Positions 1 to 8,379 of a DNA stretch of 64,000 nucleotides are shown here, one piece after another; the first letter of the stretch is position 1; each line of letters opens with the position of its first letter. This stretch comes from Dinoroseobacter shibae DFL 12 = DSM 16493. GTDB lineage: Bacteria > Pseudomonadota > Alphaproteobacteria > Rhodobacterales > Rhodobacteraceae. The DNA lies in assembly GCF_000018145.1 (NCBI RefSeq), contig NC_009957.1:1-64000 (forward strand), in the 5' to 3' direction. The notes beneath the pieces are model-generated. The model was not told the DNA's origin and did no database searches. It worked only from the letters and a program-made list of their open reading frames with translations. A program made the translations under genes and the position numbers.

Positions 1-11
1 GGGGCTGTACC

Positions 12-776
12 TCAGAACCAGATCGCGCGGACCGGCATCCAGATACCCATGAAGATCATCATCAGGTTTTCCGTCAGCGAAATGAACCCCAGCGGGACGG
101 AACTGTCACCGCCGACGCAGGCGCATTTCAGCTCTCTCTTGTCGATATAAACAGCCTTGAACACGCTGACAGCGCCGACCGTGCCGATAAACAGGGCGAC
201 AGGCGCCGAGAGCCACAGCAGCGCGCCGGCAGTCATCAGGACACCTGCCAACGCTTCGCCGAACGGGTAGACCTTGCCGTATCGCACCCATTTGCGCGCC
301 AGCAGATCGTAGTTGAGGAACATCGTCGAAAACCCTTCGACATCCTGCAATTTCTGGATCGCGAGAATGGTCATGGACAGCGAAATGAACCATTCGAACC
401 CCCGCAAGGTAAGGACCGACCCGTACTGGTGCCAAGACAGGCCCAATGCCAACAGCGCGGCAACGGAAAAGATCGCGATGACCGGCTGGTAGGTCGTGTC
501 GCTTTGCTCTTCCTCGGGTGGGTCAATGTCGAAAAACACCCTGAGATCATCGTAACCGCCGATCCGTTCGTCCCCGATGAAAGTCTGCGGCGTCGTCTCG
601 ACCCCGTGCTTCTCCATGAAAGCATCGGTGTCTTCACGGGTGTCAAGCGGATGGTCTTCCACCTCGAAGCCTTGCCGCTCCAGCAGGTCTTTCGATTTCA
701 GACCGTAGGGGCAGACATGGCCCGGCATGACCATGCGATAAAGCTGCGCGGATTTACTGTCTGTGTCGCGGGGCAT
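12..776 (-). CDS. Glutaredoxin-MauE-like membrane fusion protein
   Basis: The N-terminal ~90 residues read as a glutaredoxin: CPYG at residues 22-25 (a single active-site Cys, the second position being Gly), a TTPQ cis-proline segment and a GGYDDL glutathione-site motif. The remaining ~160 residues form about four membrane segments with a CACVGG motif near residue 216, like the MauE/DoxX-type redox membrane domain. The likely role is thiol-disulfide or metal-thiol chemistry at the inner membrane; the substrate is not evident. It follows the DUF305 gene by 12 bases in the same direction, so the two are probably cotranscribed. The fusion is inferred from motifs, not from a search. Confidence 0.8.
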   Translation of the reverse strand: MPRDTDSKSAQLYRMVMPGHVCPYGLKSKDLLERQGFEVEDHPLDTREDTDAFMEKHGVETTPQTFIGDERIGGYDDLRVFFDIDPPEEEQSDTTYQPVIAIFSVAALLALGLSWHQYGSVLTLRGFEWFISLSMTILAIQKLQDVEGFSTMFLNYDLLARKWVRYGKVYPFGEALAGVLMTAGALLWLSAPVALFIGTVGAVSVFKAVYIDKRELKCACVGGDSSVPLGFISLTENLMMIFMGIWMPVRAIWF

Positions 777-788
777 GTCCTTTCCTCC

Positions 789-1625
789 TTATCCGCTGCA
801 CGTAAGTTGACCACGGAACCCGGCTTCGTAGTCGGTTCCCGCGCTGACGATCAGATCGGTCAGGTCACCGTTCGTCTCTGCGATCTCGGCCGACAGCGGG
901 CCTTCAGAAAATGCATTTTCGCCCTGCGCATTCAGGCGCACCAGATCACCGCTGATCTTCATTGCGGCGGCAGACCCTTCGCCGGTTTCACCAGTCACCA
1001 GTACAGCCGGACTGTCCGAGGTGTAAGCAAAGCGGCAATTTCCGCCATTCGGGAACACCGCAGCGATTTCGTCTTCCGTCAGAAACTCAGGATCGACCTT
1101 CGACACGACCTCCGTTTGAAGCGCCTGTTGCGCATCCACAACCTGCGCCGGCGTTTCGCTTCGCGTGGCCGATGCTTCGCCGTTTGCTCCAATGTCAGCA
1201 ATAAGGTAGCGCATTTCGGCGATTTCCTTGTCCTGCGCATAGATAATGTCGTCTGCGAGCCCCCGGACGCGCGGGTCGGTGATCTCGGCACGAGTCGACG
1301 TCATGATGGCGATCGAGTGGTGCGGGATCATGGCGCGCATGTAGGACCTGTCCTGCACCGTGAATTGCCCGCGAACCAGCCAGAGGCTCGCCGCGAAAAG
1401 GACTATTGCGCCAACGAAAATCGCGATGTTGGCTTTGGTGTTCTGATACATGGACAACATGTACGCCAACATGATCACGGCCATGGTCGCCCCCATCAGG
1501 ATGGCCATGTAAAGGCGTGTCTCCGAAAAGAAGATATGGCCCCAAAGATAGGTGTTCAGGTACATCAGAACGAACATGACCACGGTCGATGTTCCGATCA
1601 TCATAAAGAATCGTGAGTAGTGCAT
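789..1625 (-). CDS. DUF305 membrane protein
   Basis: Three hydrophobic segments in the first ~90 residues are followed by a DUF305-type core with the diagnostic MIPHHSIAIM stretch (His 102-103) and a helical RGLADDII segment. DUF305 proteins are ferritin-like helical proteins often found beside copper-resistance genes; the biochemical role is unknown. The C-terminal ~130 residues lie beyond the usual DUF305 core and I do not recognise them. The ATG at 1625 is preceded by a strong AAGGAGGTGA ribosome-binding site. First gene of a two-gene leftward operon with the glutaredoxin fusion. Confidence 0.85.
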   Translation of the reverse strand: MHYSRFFMMIGTSTVVMFVLMYLNTYLWGHIFFSETRLYMAILMGATMAVIMLAYMLSMYQNTKANIAIFVGAIVLFAASLWLVRGQFTVQDRSYMRAMIPHHSIAIMTSTRAEITDPRVRGLADDIIYAQDKEIAEMRYLIADIGANGEASATRSETPAQVVDAQQALQTEVVSKVDPEFLTEDEIAAVFPNGGNCRFAYTSDSPAVLVTGETGEGSAAAMKISGDLVRLNAQGENAFSEGPLSAEIAETNGDLTDLIVSAGTDYEAGFRGQLTCSG

Positions 1626-1655
1626 TTCCAGTCACCTCCTTGCAGTTCTCTGTAA

Positions 1656-1687
1656 AACAACAACATTCCAGCGCTGGAGAGTTCCAA
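1656..1687 (-). promoter_or_regulatory. Possible MerR/CueR-type promoter for DUF305 operon
   Basis: Reading leftward, TTGGAA is followed by a 19-base spacer containing the perfect palindrome TCCAGCGCTGGA and then TGTTGT. A 19-base spacer with a central dyad is the hallmark of MerR-family copper promoters. The -10 element is poor and the dyad spacing differs from typical HmrR/CueR sites, so this is tentative. Confidence 0.35.
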
Positions 1688-1804
1688 AAGCACGAATTTT
1701 CGTAGTTTCAAGGCAACAAAGGCGCGTCGTTTGCCCCGGTTCACGGCTTCTTTTCTTTGCCCCTGACGCGCACTGAATTTTCATGGGTCCGAGGAGATCG
1801 CGCC

Positions 1805-2386
1805 ATGCAGAATTTCACGAGACGAGAATTGATTTGTGCCGGAGCGATGGGTTGCTTTCTGCCCACAACTGCCTGGGCCCACAAAGTCAAATTGCCCGAA
1901 CGGTTCGAACCACAATTGGTAAACACCCGTCGTGGTGACTGGGTTAAAGGCGATGTCCACGTCGTTCCCGACGATTTTTTCCTTTATTTCATGCTCGAGG
2001 ACGGGATGGCGATCCGCTACGGGGTCGGGGTAGGGCGCAAAGGTTTGTACGAACCCGGAGAGTTCACGGTAGCGCGCAAGGCCAAATGGCCATGGTGGCG
2101 GCCAACGAACGCCATGATCCGGCGCGAGCCACGCAAATACGCAAAGTACAAGGATGGACTGAAAGGCGGGCCAAACAACCCGCTCGGGGCCCGCGCGCTC
2201 TATCTCTACGATGCCGAGGGACGCGATACCTATCTTCGCATTCATGGAACGAACGCCCCGGAGACAATTGGGTCTGCCGTGTCGAATGGATGCGCGCGGT
2301 TGACGAATGAACATGTGAAGGATCTGTACGAACGCGTTGAAATCGGCGCCCGCGTCTTCCTGTATCCCAAAGTGACAACGGCGTGA
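1805..2386 (+). CDS. YkuD-family L,D-transpeptidase, exported
   Basis: A 193-residue exported protein. The start is taken at MQNFTRRE, 16 codons inside the open frame, because this places a twin-arginine-like TRRE followed by a hydrophobic stretch ending at TTAWA. The YkuD catalytic signature is present as LRIHG and, about 15 residues later, SNGCARL, giving the conserved His and the nucleophilic Cys. YkuD enzymes make 3-3 peptidoglycan crosslinks or attach proteins to peptidoglycan in the periplasm. It is the most divergent of three such genes in this island (others at 4443 and 13896) and lies directly upstream of the multicopper oxidase. Confidence 0.88.
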   Translation: MQNFTRRELICAGAMGCFLPTTAWAHKVKLPERFEPQLVNTRRGDWVKGDVHVVPDDFFLYFMLEDGMAIRYGVGVGRKGLYEPGEFTVARKAKWPWWRPTNAMIRREPRKYAKYKDGLKGGPNNPLGARALYLYDAEGRDTYLRIHGTNAPETIGSAVSNGCARLTNEHVKDLYERVEIGARVFLYPKVTTA

Positions 2387-2469
2387 GGAGTGTTCTGTCG
2401 CCTTGAAGTTCCTCTTCCGGAAATGGCACAAGTGCGGCAGTTGGCGAAAGCCAGTCTATCATTCATGAG

Positions 2470-3774
2470 GTGACGGAATTGTCTTTGAGCCGGAGGTCTT
2501 TCCTTGGCGGGATGACCGTTGCGCTGGCTGGTACCCGCTTGCCAGCAGCGACACACGAGTTGATCCTCGCGCCCCAATCGATCAAGGCGCACCTTGCTGG
2601 GTACGACGTGTCGATGTTGGGCTTCAACGGTGGTCTGCCGGGCCCAGAAGTCAGAATGCGACAAGGACAAACCGCCCGCATTACCCTCGATAACCGATTG
2701 GAGGAGGGCGCTCTCGTTCACTGGCATGGGTTGCGGGTTCCAAATCGGATGGATGGTGTCAACGTCCTCACTCAGGATGTGGTCATTCCGGGCGACTCGT
2801 ATCGTTATCAATTCGGCGTCCCGGATGCCGGCACGTATTGGTATCACTCGCATTACCTGTCTTACGATCAGGTCAGCCGCGGTCTTTTCGGCGCCTTCAT
2901 CGTCGAGGAGCAAAATGCGCCGGCTGTCGACCATGACATCGTTGTTCAGTTCTTCGATGTCTTGCTGGATCAGTCCGGGCAGTACGACGAAGCGTTCAAC
3001 CCGGCCCACTTCGCAACCGAGGGCCGTATCGGCAATACGGTCACGGCACTTGTTTTCAATGGAACCGGCAAGACTGTGAAACGAGGCGACCGTCTGCGAC
3101 TGCGTCTCATAAATCCCTCTATCGACAGGGTGTACCGTGTCGGCCTGGATGGTTTGATAGGCAAGATCGTTGCACTGGATGGCATGCCTCTGGCGCATCC
3201 TCGGACGCTCGAACCGATCCTTCTCGCTCCGGGGCAAAGATGCGATGTGATTGGTGATGCGACCGGGCCTATTAGATTCGACGACAGCTTTGGAGAACAG
3301 ACGTTGAGCCTTGGCGAAATCGCTGTTTCCGGTTCCCGTGAGCCCGCGAAAGCGCCCATCACCGCATTGCCCGCCAACCGAATGCCCGCCCCGAAAGACC
3401 CCGGCCAAACCGCGGAGCTGGTGCTCCAGGGAGGTGCGGGAAGCGCGTCCCACAACGGCACAGGGACATGGGCGCTCAATGACGTATCCGGCCTGCCTCG
3501 AAGGCCTTTCCTATCCGCCGCGCAGGGGACGACCGCGCGCATTTCGATCCGCAACGAAACCGGGTTCCCACACGTCATGCATCTGCATGGCCACCATTTC
3601 TGGGAACTCGATGCGGCGGGTGAAGCCGGTCCATACCGGGACTCGACCTATCTGGATACCGGCGAGACGCGGGATATTCTCGTCGTCCTGGACAATCCGG
3701 GATCGTGGATGCTGCATTGCCACATGTTGAGCCACCAAGCCGACGGTATGGCAACGTGGATCAGAGTCGGCTGA
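2470..3774 (+). CDS. Multicopper oxidase, Tat-exported
   Basis: A 434-residue protein with all four copper-ligand motifs: HWHG (84-87), YWYHSHYL (His 126 and 128), a C-terminal HLHGHHFW, and MLHCHMLSHQADGM with the type-1 Cys near residue 417. The three cupredoxin domains and length match CueO/CopA-type cuprous oxidases, which detoxify Cu(I) in the periplasm. The N-terminus SLSRRSFLGG is a twin-arginine signal, expected for a folded copper enzyme. The start is GTG at 2470; the nearby ATG at 2465 is stopped at once. A TTG at 2479 is an alternative. Confidence 0.93.
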   Translation: MTELSLSRRSFLGGMTVALAGTRLPAATHELILAPQSIKAHLAGYDVSMLGFNGGLPGPEVRMRQGQTARITLDNRLEEGALVHWHGLRVPNRMDGVNVLTQDVVIPGDSYRYQFGVPDAGTYWYHSHYLSYDQVSRGLFGAFIVEEQNAPAVDHDIVVQFFDVLLDQSGQYDEAFNPAHFATEGRIGNTVTALVFNGTGKTVKRGDRLRLRLINPSIDRVYRVGLDGLIGKIVALDGMPLAHPRTLEPILLAPGQRCDVIGDATGPIRFDDSFGEQTLSLGEIAVSGSREPAKAPITALPANRMPAPKDPGQTAELVLQGGAGSASHNGTGTWALNDVSGLPRRPFLSAAQGTTARISIRNETGFPHVMHLHGHHFWELDAAGEAGPYRDSTYLDTGETRDILVVLDNPGSWMLHCHMLSHQADGMATWIRVG

Positions 3775-3887
3775 GGGTCGAGACGGATACATACCGTTAC
3801 AAATCTCTGAATGATAACAGGCCTTTCGCCGTCTACGTAACCTGACAAGCGAGAAACAGGTCCATCGACTGCCAATGGGAGCGTTCA

Positions 3888-4400
3888 TTGACCCTGACAC
3901 CAAAATCTCTCGGCATGACTGCGGCGGCAGGATCAGCCGCCTTGCTGTTGGGGGCCTTCGTTTTCCAGGCTCTTGGGTACGCGCCGTGCGCAATGTGCAT
4001 CTGGCAACGCTACCCACACGCAATCGCCATTGGAATGGGCGCTCTGTTGCTCTTTGCTCTGCCGATTTTGCCAATCCTGATAATCGGTGCCCTGTCGGTA
4101 CTCAGCACATCCGCGTTGGGAGTGTTTCATACCGGTGTCGAGCGCGGCTGGTGGGAGGGACCGACTTCTTGCACGGGATCCGGCCTCGATGTTTCCCAAA
4201 TGTCGGTATCGGAATTGCTGCCCTCTGCCAGTTCAAATACGTCCAATCTTGTTCTGTGCAGTGAGGTTGTCTGGGAATTTCTGACGTTGTCCATGGCCAG
4301 TTGGAACGCGATCCTAAGCGGTGTCCTTGCTTGCCTCTGGTTGGTCGCGATCGCAAGACATCAAAAGGTTCGGTGGCATGGGGTCGCGGACGTTTCTTGA
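3888..4400 (+). CDS. dsbB: Disulfide bond formation protein B (DsbB)
   Basis: A 170-residue, four-helix inner-membrane protein with the first DsbB redox pair as APCAMCIWQRYPH (Cys 34 and 37) and a second periplasmic pair in TSCTGSGL and LVLCSEV. DsbB reoxidises DsbA and passes electrons to quinone. The TTG start at 3888 has GGAG seven bases upstream; an ATG at 3915 would cut into the first helix. It lies between the multicopper oxidase and a transpeptidase. A second DsbB occurs at 24973, next to a DsbA-like partner that this copy lacks. Confidence 0.9.
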   Translation: MTLTPKSLGMTAAAGSAALLLGAFVFQALGYAPCAMCIWQRYPHAIAIGMGALLLFALPILPILIIGALSVLSTSALGVFHTGVERGWWEGPTSCTGSGLDVSQMSVSELLPSASSNTSNLVLCSEVVWEFLTLSMASWNAILSGVLACLWLVAIARHQKVRWHGVADVS

Positions 4401-4442
4401 ATCGTCCCGCATTCATCGAAAACAAACAAAGGGCTTCGCTTC

Positions 4443-5108
4443 ATGGTTACAAGACGACACTTCCTTGCACTTTCCGGCTCGCTGTTTTCAGCGTCTCTGA
4501 GTTCGCCAGCATTCGCTAAGACCTGGCCGTCAACAGCCGAAAAAGCAGCTTGGGATGCGCAGATCACGCCCGCCAACTATGACCCGGCAACAACCAACCC
4601 ATGGGGGCTGCATCCCAGGCTGCTGCCGCAACGCGTTTTGGCGAATGACGGTTTGCGCCCGGGTGACATTCACGTCGATGCGATCGCGCGCTATCTGTAC
4701 CATATCGAGGAAGGTGGCACCGCGATGCGATACGGGGTGGCGATTGCCAAGGGCGATCTCTATGAACCCGGCACCTATACGATCCGCCGAAAGGTCGAAT
4801 GGCCGCACTGGACGCCAACGCAGTCAATGATCGAACGCGATCCGGAGGCTTACGAGCGGTTTGCCGACGGTATGGAGCCCGGCCCCAACAATGCCTTGGG
4901 CAGCAGGGCTTTGTATCTATTCGTCGGAGATCGGGATACGTACCTTCGAATTCACGGAACGCCGAGCCCTCGCAGCATTGGCGGCCGGGCCAGTTCGGGA
5001 TGCGTGCGCATGGTGATGGCCCACATCAATGATCTCTATCCGAATGTCGCTGTCGGATCGACGGCGTTCCTTTACTCGGCCGAAGACAGCGTTACCGCTC
5101 GAAGCTAA
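4443..5108 (+). CDS. YkuD-family L,D-transpeptidase, exported
   Basis: A 221-residue protein with a Tat-like leader (VTRRHFLALSG) and signal cleavage near AFAK. The YkuD catalytic signature is YLRIHGT followed by ASSGCVRMVM. It is a close paralogue of the gene at 13896: same length, nearly identical from residue ~60 to the end, and the same C-terminal LYSAEDSVT. YkuD enzymes form 3-3 crosslinks in peptidoglycan. The gene starts 42 bases after dsbB in the same direction. Confidence 0.9.
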   Translation: MVTRRHFLALSGSLFSASLSSPAFAKTWPSTAEKAAWDAQITPANYDPATTNPWGLHPRLLPQRVLANDGLRPGDIHVDAIARYLYHIEEGGTAMRYGVAIAKGDLYEPGTYTIRRKVEWPHWTPTQSMIERDPEAYERFADGMEPGPNNALGSRALYLFVGDRDTYLRIHGTPSPRSIGGRASSGCVRMVMAHINDLYPNVAVGSTAFLYSAEDSVTARS

Positions 5109-5184
5109 CCTATTGCATCTTTGGCTCACACGCCGAGGACTGCGTCGTGCAGGGACATCTTCCAATGAATTGTTGGACGAACAC

Positions 5185-5814
5185 TCACGGCTGTGTCGCA
5201 AGTGAACTTTCGAACTGTGCGATCGCTACGGATTTGTCGTCCTCATCGTTCTCGAACAGCTTTGTGGTTCGCACGCCCGGCAACTTGCCAAAATCCGCCA
5301 TCAGGCGCTTTGGAAAAAATGTGCGTCCGATGGATTCAAATCCTGGTAATTGTCTGAGTACCGCGGAGGTACTGGCACTACAAAAACCGGAAGCGGCTGG
5401 GCCGCTGGCAATTGCAAGGCGCAAAGCCTGCTCCGCGACTTCGGGAGACACATCGATCTCTTGTATGACGACATGGTAGGTCTCGCGAGCATGAGCCCGC
5501 GCATAAAAATCGGCCACTTGTGGAGTAATGCCATAAAGCACATCTCCCCGTTCCGGTACAGCGCTCAGCCGGACCGTTCCTGCCGGATCGAAGATAACAC
5601 GCTGCGACCCATTAATCATGACGCTGCTATGCGCACCCGCCCCGGACCTGTTGTTGATCATGGTGTACAACGTCAGCGCGGCCGGTCCATCGTGACGGTA
5701 GGATGCGCTACTGATGACTTCGGCTGAAGCATCCGGGCGCATGTCGTTTCCTGCACCGCACCCCGCCAAAATTACCAAGGTTAGAACTGAGAAAATGCGG
5801 TTCAAAAAGAGCAC
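5185..5814 (-). CDS. Lipoprotein, permuted papain-like (NlpC/P60-related) candidate
   Basis: The open frame runs much further upstream, but the supported start is GTG at 5814, seven bases after AGGAGG. It gives a signal peptide with lipobox LAGC. The mature protein has AHSSVMI near the N-terminus and SGFCSAST later. A His-first, Cys-later order resembles circularly permuted papain-like hydrolases (YiiX/YebB group), but this is inference from two motifs. It stands alone, divergent from the EF-hand gene. No family can be named with certainty. Confidence 0.65.
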   Translation of the reverse strand: MLFLNRIFSVLTLVILAGCGAGNDMRPDASAEVISSASYRHDGPAALTLYTMINNRSGAGAHSSVMINGSQRVIFDPAGTVRLSAVPERGDVLYGITPQVADFYARAHARETYHVVIQEIDVSPEVAEQALRLAIASGPAASGFCSASTSAVLRQLPGFESIGRTFFPKRLMADFGKLPGVRTTKLFENDEDDKSVAIAQFESSLATQP

Positions 5815-6139
5815 CCTGCAGCCTCCTGCCATGGGTTGAATGATTGAATTTTCGGGATATTCAGGGCCTCTAGCAATCTCGACATCAACTCTTCCGGATT
5901 TCACCTCTACCGAAACATGGGTTCGGTTTCGGTTGGTATACGGATCCTCGACACCTTTTTTTCTGGATATCGCATGTTTCAGATGAAGAGGAGCGTTCGC
6001 CCCGAATTGATTTGTCGCAATTTGTAACAGACCCCGCCTTTGTGACCTCGCGATACAAAACACCGGCTCGCGTGGCATTCCGCATCTGCAGGTGCCCCCC
6101 ATATGCTGGGTATCGCAACACTGACACGAGGTGATCGAA
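5815..6139. other. Divergent intergenic region, 325 bases
   Basis: Separates the leftward lipoprotein gene from the rightward EF-hand gene and must hold both promoters. It is richer in A/T than its neighbours. Open frames crossing it on the minus strand are low-complexity and lack ribosome-binding sites, so no gene is called. No dyad matching the MerR operators of this island was found. Confidence 0.5.
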
Positions 6140-6748
6140 ATGAAACGCAACACTTTACTCGCTGCAATGACCCTGGCTGCAACCGCCCTTGGCGGTGCCG
6201 CATTCGCGGACGCCAACCACGGGCGTGGGGGACAATTTGGCGCCCAGAGCGGACCAGGCATGATGCAGAACGGTGGTCCCGGTATGATGGGGAACATGGG
6301 CGGAATGATGGACATGATGAAGCGCATGCACGGAAACATGATGGGCGCAGGCATGATGGGCGCAGGCATGGGCAGTGGTATGATGAGCCCAGGCATGGCT
6401 GGCGGCATGATGCAAATGTTCGACACTGATGGAGACGGCACAACGACGCCGGAAGAAATGCGCACGCAGCTGCAGGCCAAGCTTTCCGAGTTTGACAGCG
6501 ACGGGGATGGAAGCCTCTCGATTACCGAGTTTGAAGCTCTCCACAGCGCGATGATCCGCGAAATGATGGTGGATCGCTTCCAACACCTCGATGCCGATGG
6601 CGACGGCGCGGTGACGCCGGAAGAGATGGCCGCTCCTGCCGATAGGATGGAGCGGATGCAGATGATGCGGTCGAATATGGCAGATGCGCCTGCGCGGCCT
6701 GGCAACGGTCAGGGCATGGGCAACGGCTCCATGATGCAGGACAACTGA
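6140..6748 (+). CDS. Methionine-rich EF-hand periplasmic protein
   Basis: The ATG at 6140 is preceded by GAGGTGA and starts a signal peptide (MKRNTLLAAMTL, cleavage near AFA). Residues ~30-90 are extremely rich in Met and Gly, with repeated MM and MxxM units of the kind that bind Cu(I). Then come three EF-hand loops: DTDGDGTTTPEE, DSDGDGSLSITE and DADGDGAVTPEE. This suggests a periplasmic metal buffer combining a soft-metal Met-rich segment with calcium-type loops. The gene is monocistronic, with a strong hairpin just after it. Confidence 0.8.
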   Translation: MKRNTLLAAMTLAATALGGAAFADANHGRGGQFGAQSGPGMMQNGGPGMMGNMGGMMDMMKRMHGNMMGAGMMGAGMGSGMMSPGMAGGMMQMFDTDGDGTTTPEEMRTQLQAKLSEFDSDGDGSLSITEFEALHSAMIREMMVDRFQHLDADGDGAVTPEEMAAPADRMERMQMMRSNMADAPARPGNGQGMGNGSMMQDN

Positions 6749-6754
6749 GCCAAT

Positions 6755-6779
6755 GGGTGCCGGTTTTTTTCCGGCACCC
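6755..6779 (+). terminator. Hairpin after EF-hand gene
   Basis: A perfect 9-base stem (GGGTGCCGG / CCGGCACCC) around a loop of seven T, six bases after the EF-hand stop. No T-run follows the stem, so it may act as a terminator or an RNA-stability element. Confidence 0.6.
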
Positions 6780-6888
6780 GTCCTCACAACCCCAAAACCA
6801 TTCGCGGTCGGGACATTGAACCGAACCGCGACCTGAACCGTTTAGCCTCGGTATGCCAACAAATAGAGACACGGAAAGGAAAATTCCC

Positions 6889-7275
6889 ATGGCCTATACC
6901 TATGATCGCGTCCTGAAAGACACCAAAATCGATGACGCAGAGATGCGTGTTCGGGATGCTTTGGCAGACAAGGGCTTCGGCGTTCTGACTGAGATTGACG
7001 TCAAAGCGACGATGAAAAAGAAACTTGATGCGGACATGCCGCCTTACCGCATCTTGGGGGCCTGTAATCCGGGCATGGCGCACAAAGCCATCGAGATCGA
7101 GCCTCGCATCGGTGCGATGCTTCCCTGCAATGTTATCCTGCGGCAACTGGACGGCGACACCGAGGTCAGCGCGGTCGATCCTGTCGCTTCGATGCAGGCG
7201 GTGCAGAACCAAGACCTGGACGCGGTCGCCGGCGAAGTCCGCGATCTCCTTCGGGACGCCCTCGACACCGCGTGA
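6889..7275 (+). CDS. DUF302 domain protein
   Basis: A 128-residue cytoplasmic protein. ATG at 6889 follows GGAAAGGAAAA; the frame begins at 6853 but that start lacks a site. DUF302 features are the ADKGFGVLTEIDV segment, YRILGACNPGMA and GAMLPCNVIL. DUF302 proteins are small homodimeric alpha/beta proteins of unknown function, frequent in metal and sulfur gene clusters. The two Cys in conserved positions (ACNP and LPCN) could bind a metal or thiol ligand; that is inference. Confidence 0.88.
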   Translation: MAYTYDRVLKDTKIDDAEMRVRDALADKGFGVLTEIDVKATMKKKLDADMPPYRILGACNPGMAHKAIEIEPRIGAMLPCNVILRQLDGDTEVSAVDPVASMQAVQNQDLDAVAGEVRDLLRDALDTA

Positions 7276-7380
7276 TGGCGGGATGGGCGTTGGATGCCCT
7301 GTCGCAGATCGAGCGCCTTTAGCGGTGCTCGATCAATGCCATCTAATCCCCACGTAAATTCCTGATGAGGAACTCACCCA

Positions 7381-8301
7381 GTGCTGCCAGCGGGATTGCC
7401 ATTTCCGGATATTGGAACCGACCTCTTCTCCTTCGACATCGGGGGGGTCACATTCGCACTCCGCTGGTACGCGCTAGCCTATATCTTCGGTATCCTGATT
7501 GGCTGGCGCATTTGTTCGAGTGCCATAAGCCGTCCCGCGCTCTGGACGTCAGCTGGACCGCCGCTTGACCGAACGCAGATCGAAGATCTTCTGACGTGGA
7601 TCATCATCGGCGTGATTGCTGGTGGTCGCCTGGGCTTTGTACTGTTCTACCAGCCCGCATATTATCTCGCCAATCCCTTGGAAATTCTGATGGTCTGGCA
7701 AGGCGGCATGTCTTTCCACGGGGGGTTCGCGGGAGTTGTCATCGCGGCCTTGCTGTTCTGCCTTAGACAGAACGCGTCATTGCTCAGCACTGGCGACTTG
7801 CTGGCTTTGGCAACACCACCAGGCTTGTTTCTTGGAAGGCTGGCGAACTTCACCAACAATGAGTTGTGGGGGCGTCCAACGGACGTTCCCTGGGCGGTGA
7901 TCTTTCCCGGCGAAGTCGCGCAGGCCTGCCCAGGGGTTAGCGGCCTCTGCGCCCGACACCCGTCCCAGCTGTACGAGGCGGTATTGGAGGGGCTCATTCT
8001 TGGAATACTGCTCATTTATCTCGCTTGGGGCCGGGGCTGGCTGAAAATGCCCGGTGCCTTGGCTGGCGTGTTTCTGACCGGCTATGGTCTTGCCCGAAGT
8101 TTCGTCGAGATGTTCCGGCAACCGGACCAACAATTTGTGACGGCGGACAACCCGATCGGCCATGCGCTTCATTTTGGTGAGTGGGGTTTGACCATGGGCC
8201 AGTTGCTCTCCATGCCAATGGCGCTGGTCGGGCTGGCGTTGATCGTGTTCGCCCGGCGGGAACGGGGCCGGACAGCGCCACCCCGCAGAGCCGCAATGTA
8301 A
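7381..8301 (+). CDS. lgt: Prolipoprotein diacylglyceryl transferase
   Basis: A 306-residue, seven-helix inner-membrane enzyme that transfers diacylglycerol to the lipobox Cys of prolipoproteins. Lgt signatures are [27 protein letters not shown] and RHPSQLYEA. The start is GTG at 7381. It lies between the DUF302 and copper ATPase genes. With lspA (20083) and lnt (18515) in the same island, this completes the lipoprotein-maturation pathway. These are normally chromosomal housekeeping genes, so this is probably an accessory copy. Confidence 0.95.
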   Translation: MLPAGLPFPDIGTDLFSFDIGGVTFALRWYALAYIFGILIGWRICSSAISRPALWTSAGPPLDRTQIEDLLTWIIIGVIAGGRLGFVLFYQPAYYLANPLEILMVWQGGMSFHGGFAGVVIAALLFCLRQNASLLSTGDLLALATPPGLFLGRLANFTNNELWGRPTDVPWAVIFPGEVAQACPGVSGLCARHPSQLYEAVLEGLILGILLIYLAWGRGWLKMPGALAGVFLTGYGLARSFVEMFRQPDQQFVTADNPIGHALHFGEWGLTMGQLLSMPMALVGLALIVFARRERGRTAPPRRAAM

Positions 8302-8379
8302 TCGCCGTACTGATCTCTCTTGACCCTCCCGCGGATGGAAGCCCTAGGCAAGAGAAGCATTCTCGGAAAGGACCGCAAA

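Noticed and set aside
6301-6420. Tandem DNA repeat or CRISPR-like structure in the Met-rich segment
   Set aside because: The repetitiveness reflects ATG/GGC codon runs of a Met-Gly-rich protein; no spacers or fixed repeat unit.
5185-6705. A 506-codon minus-strand frame
   Set aside because: Only the last 209 codons (from GTG 5814, after AGGAGG) look like a protein. The upstream part is antisense to the EF-hand gene and low in complexity.
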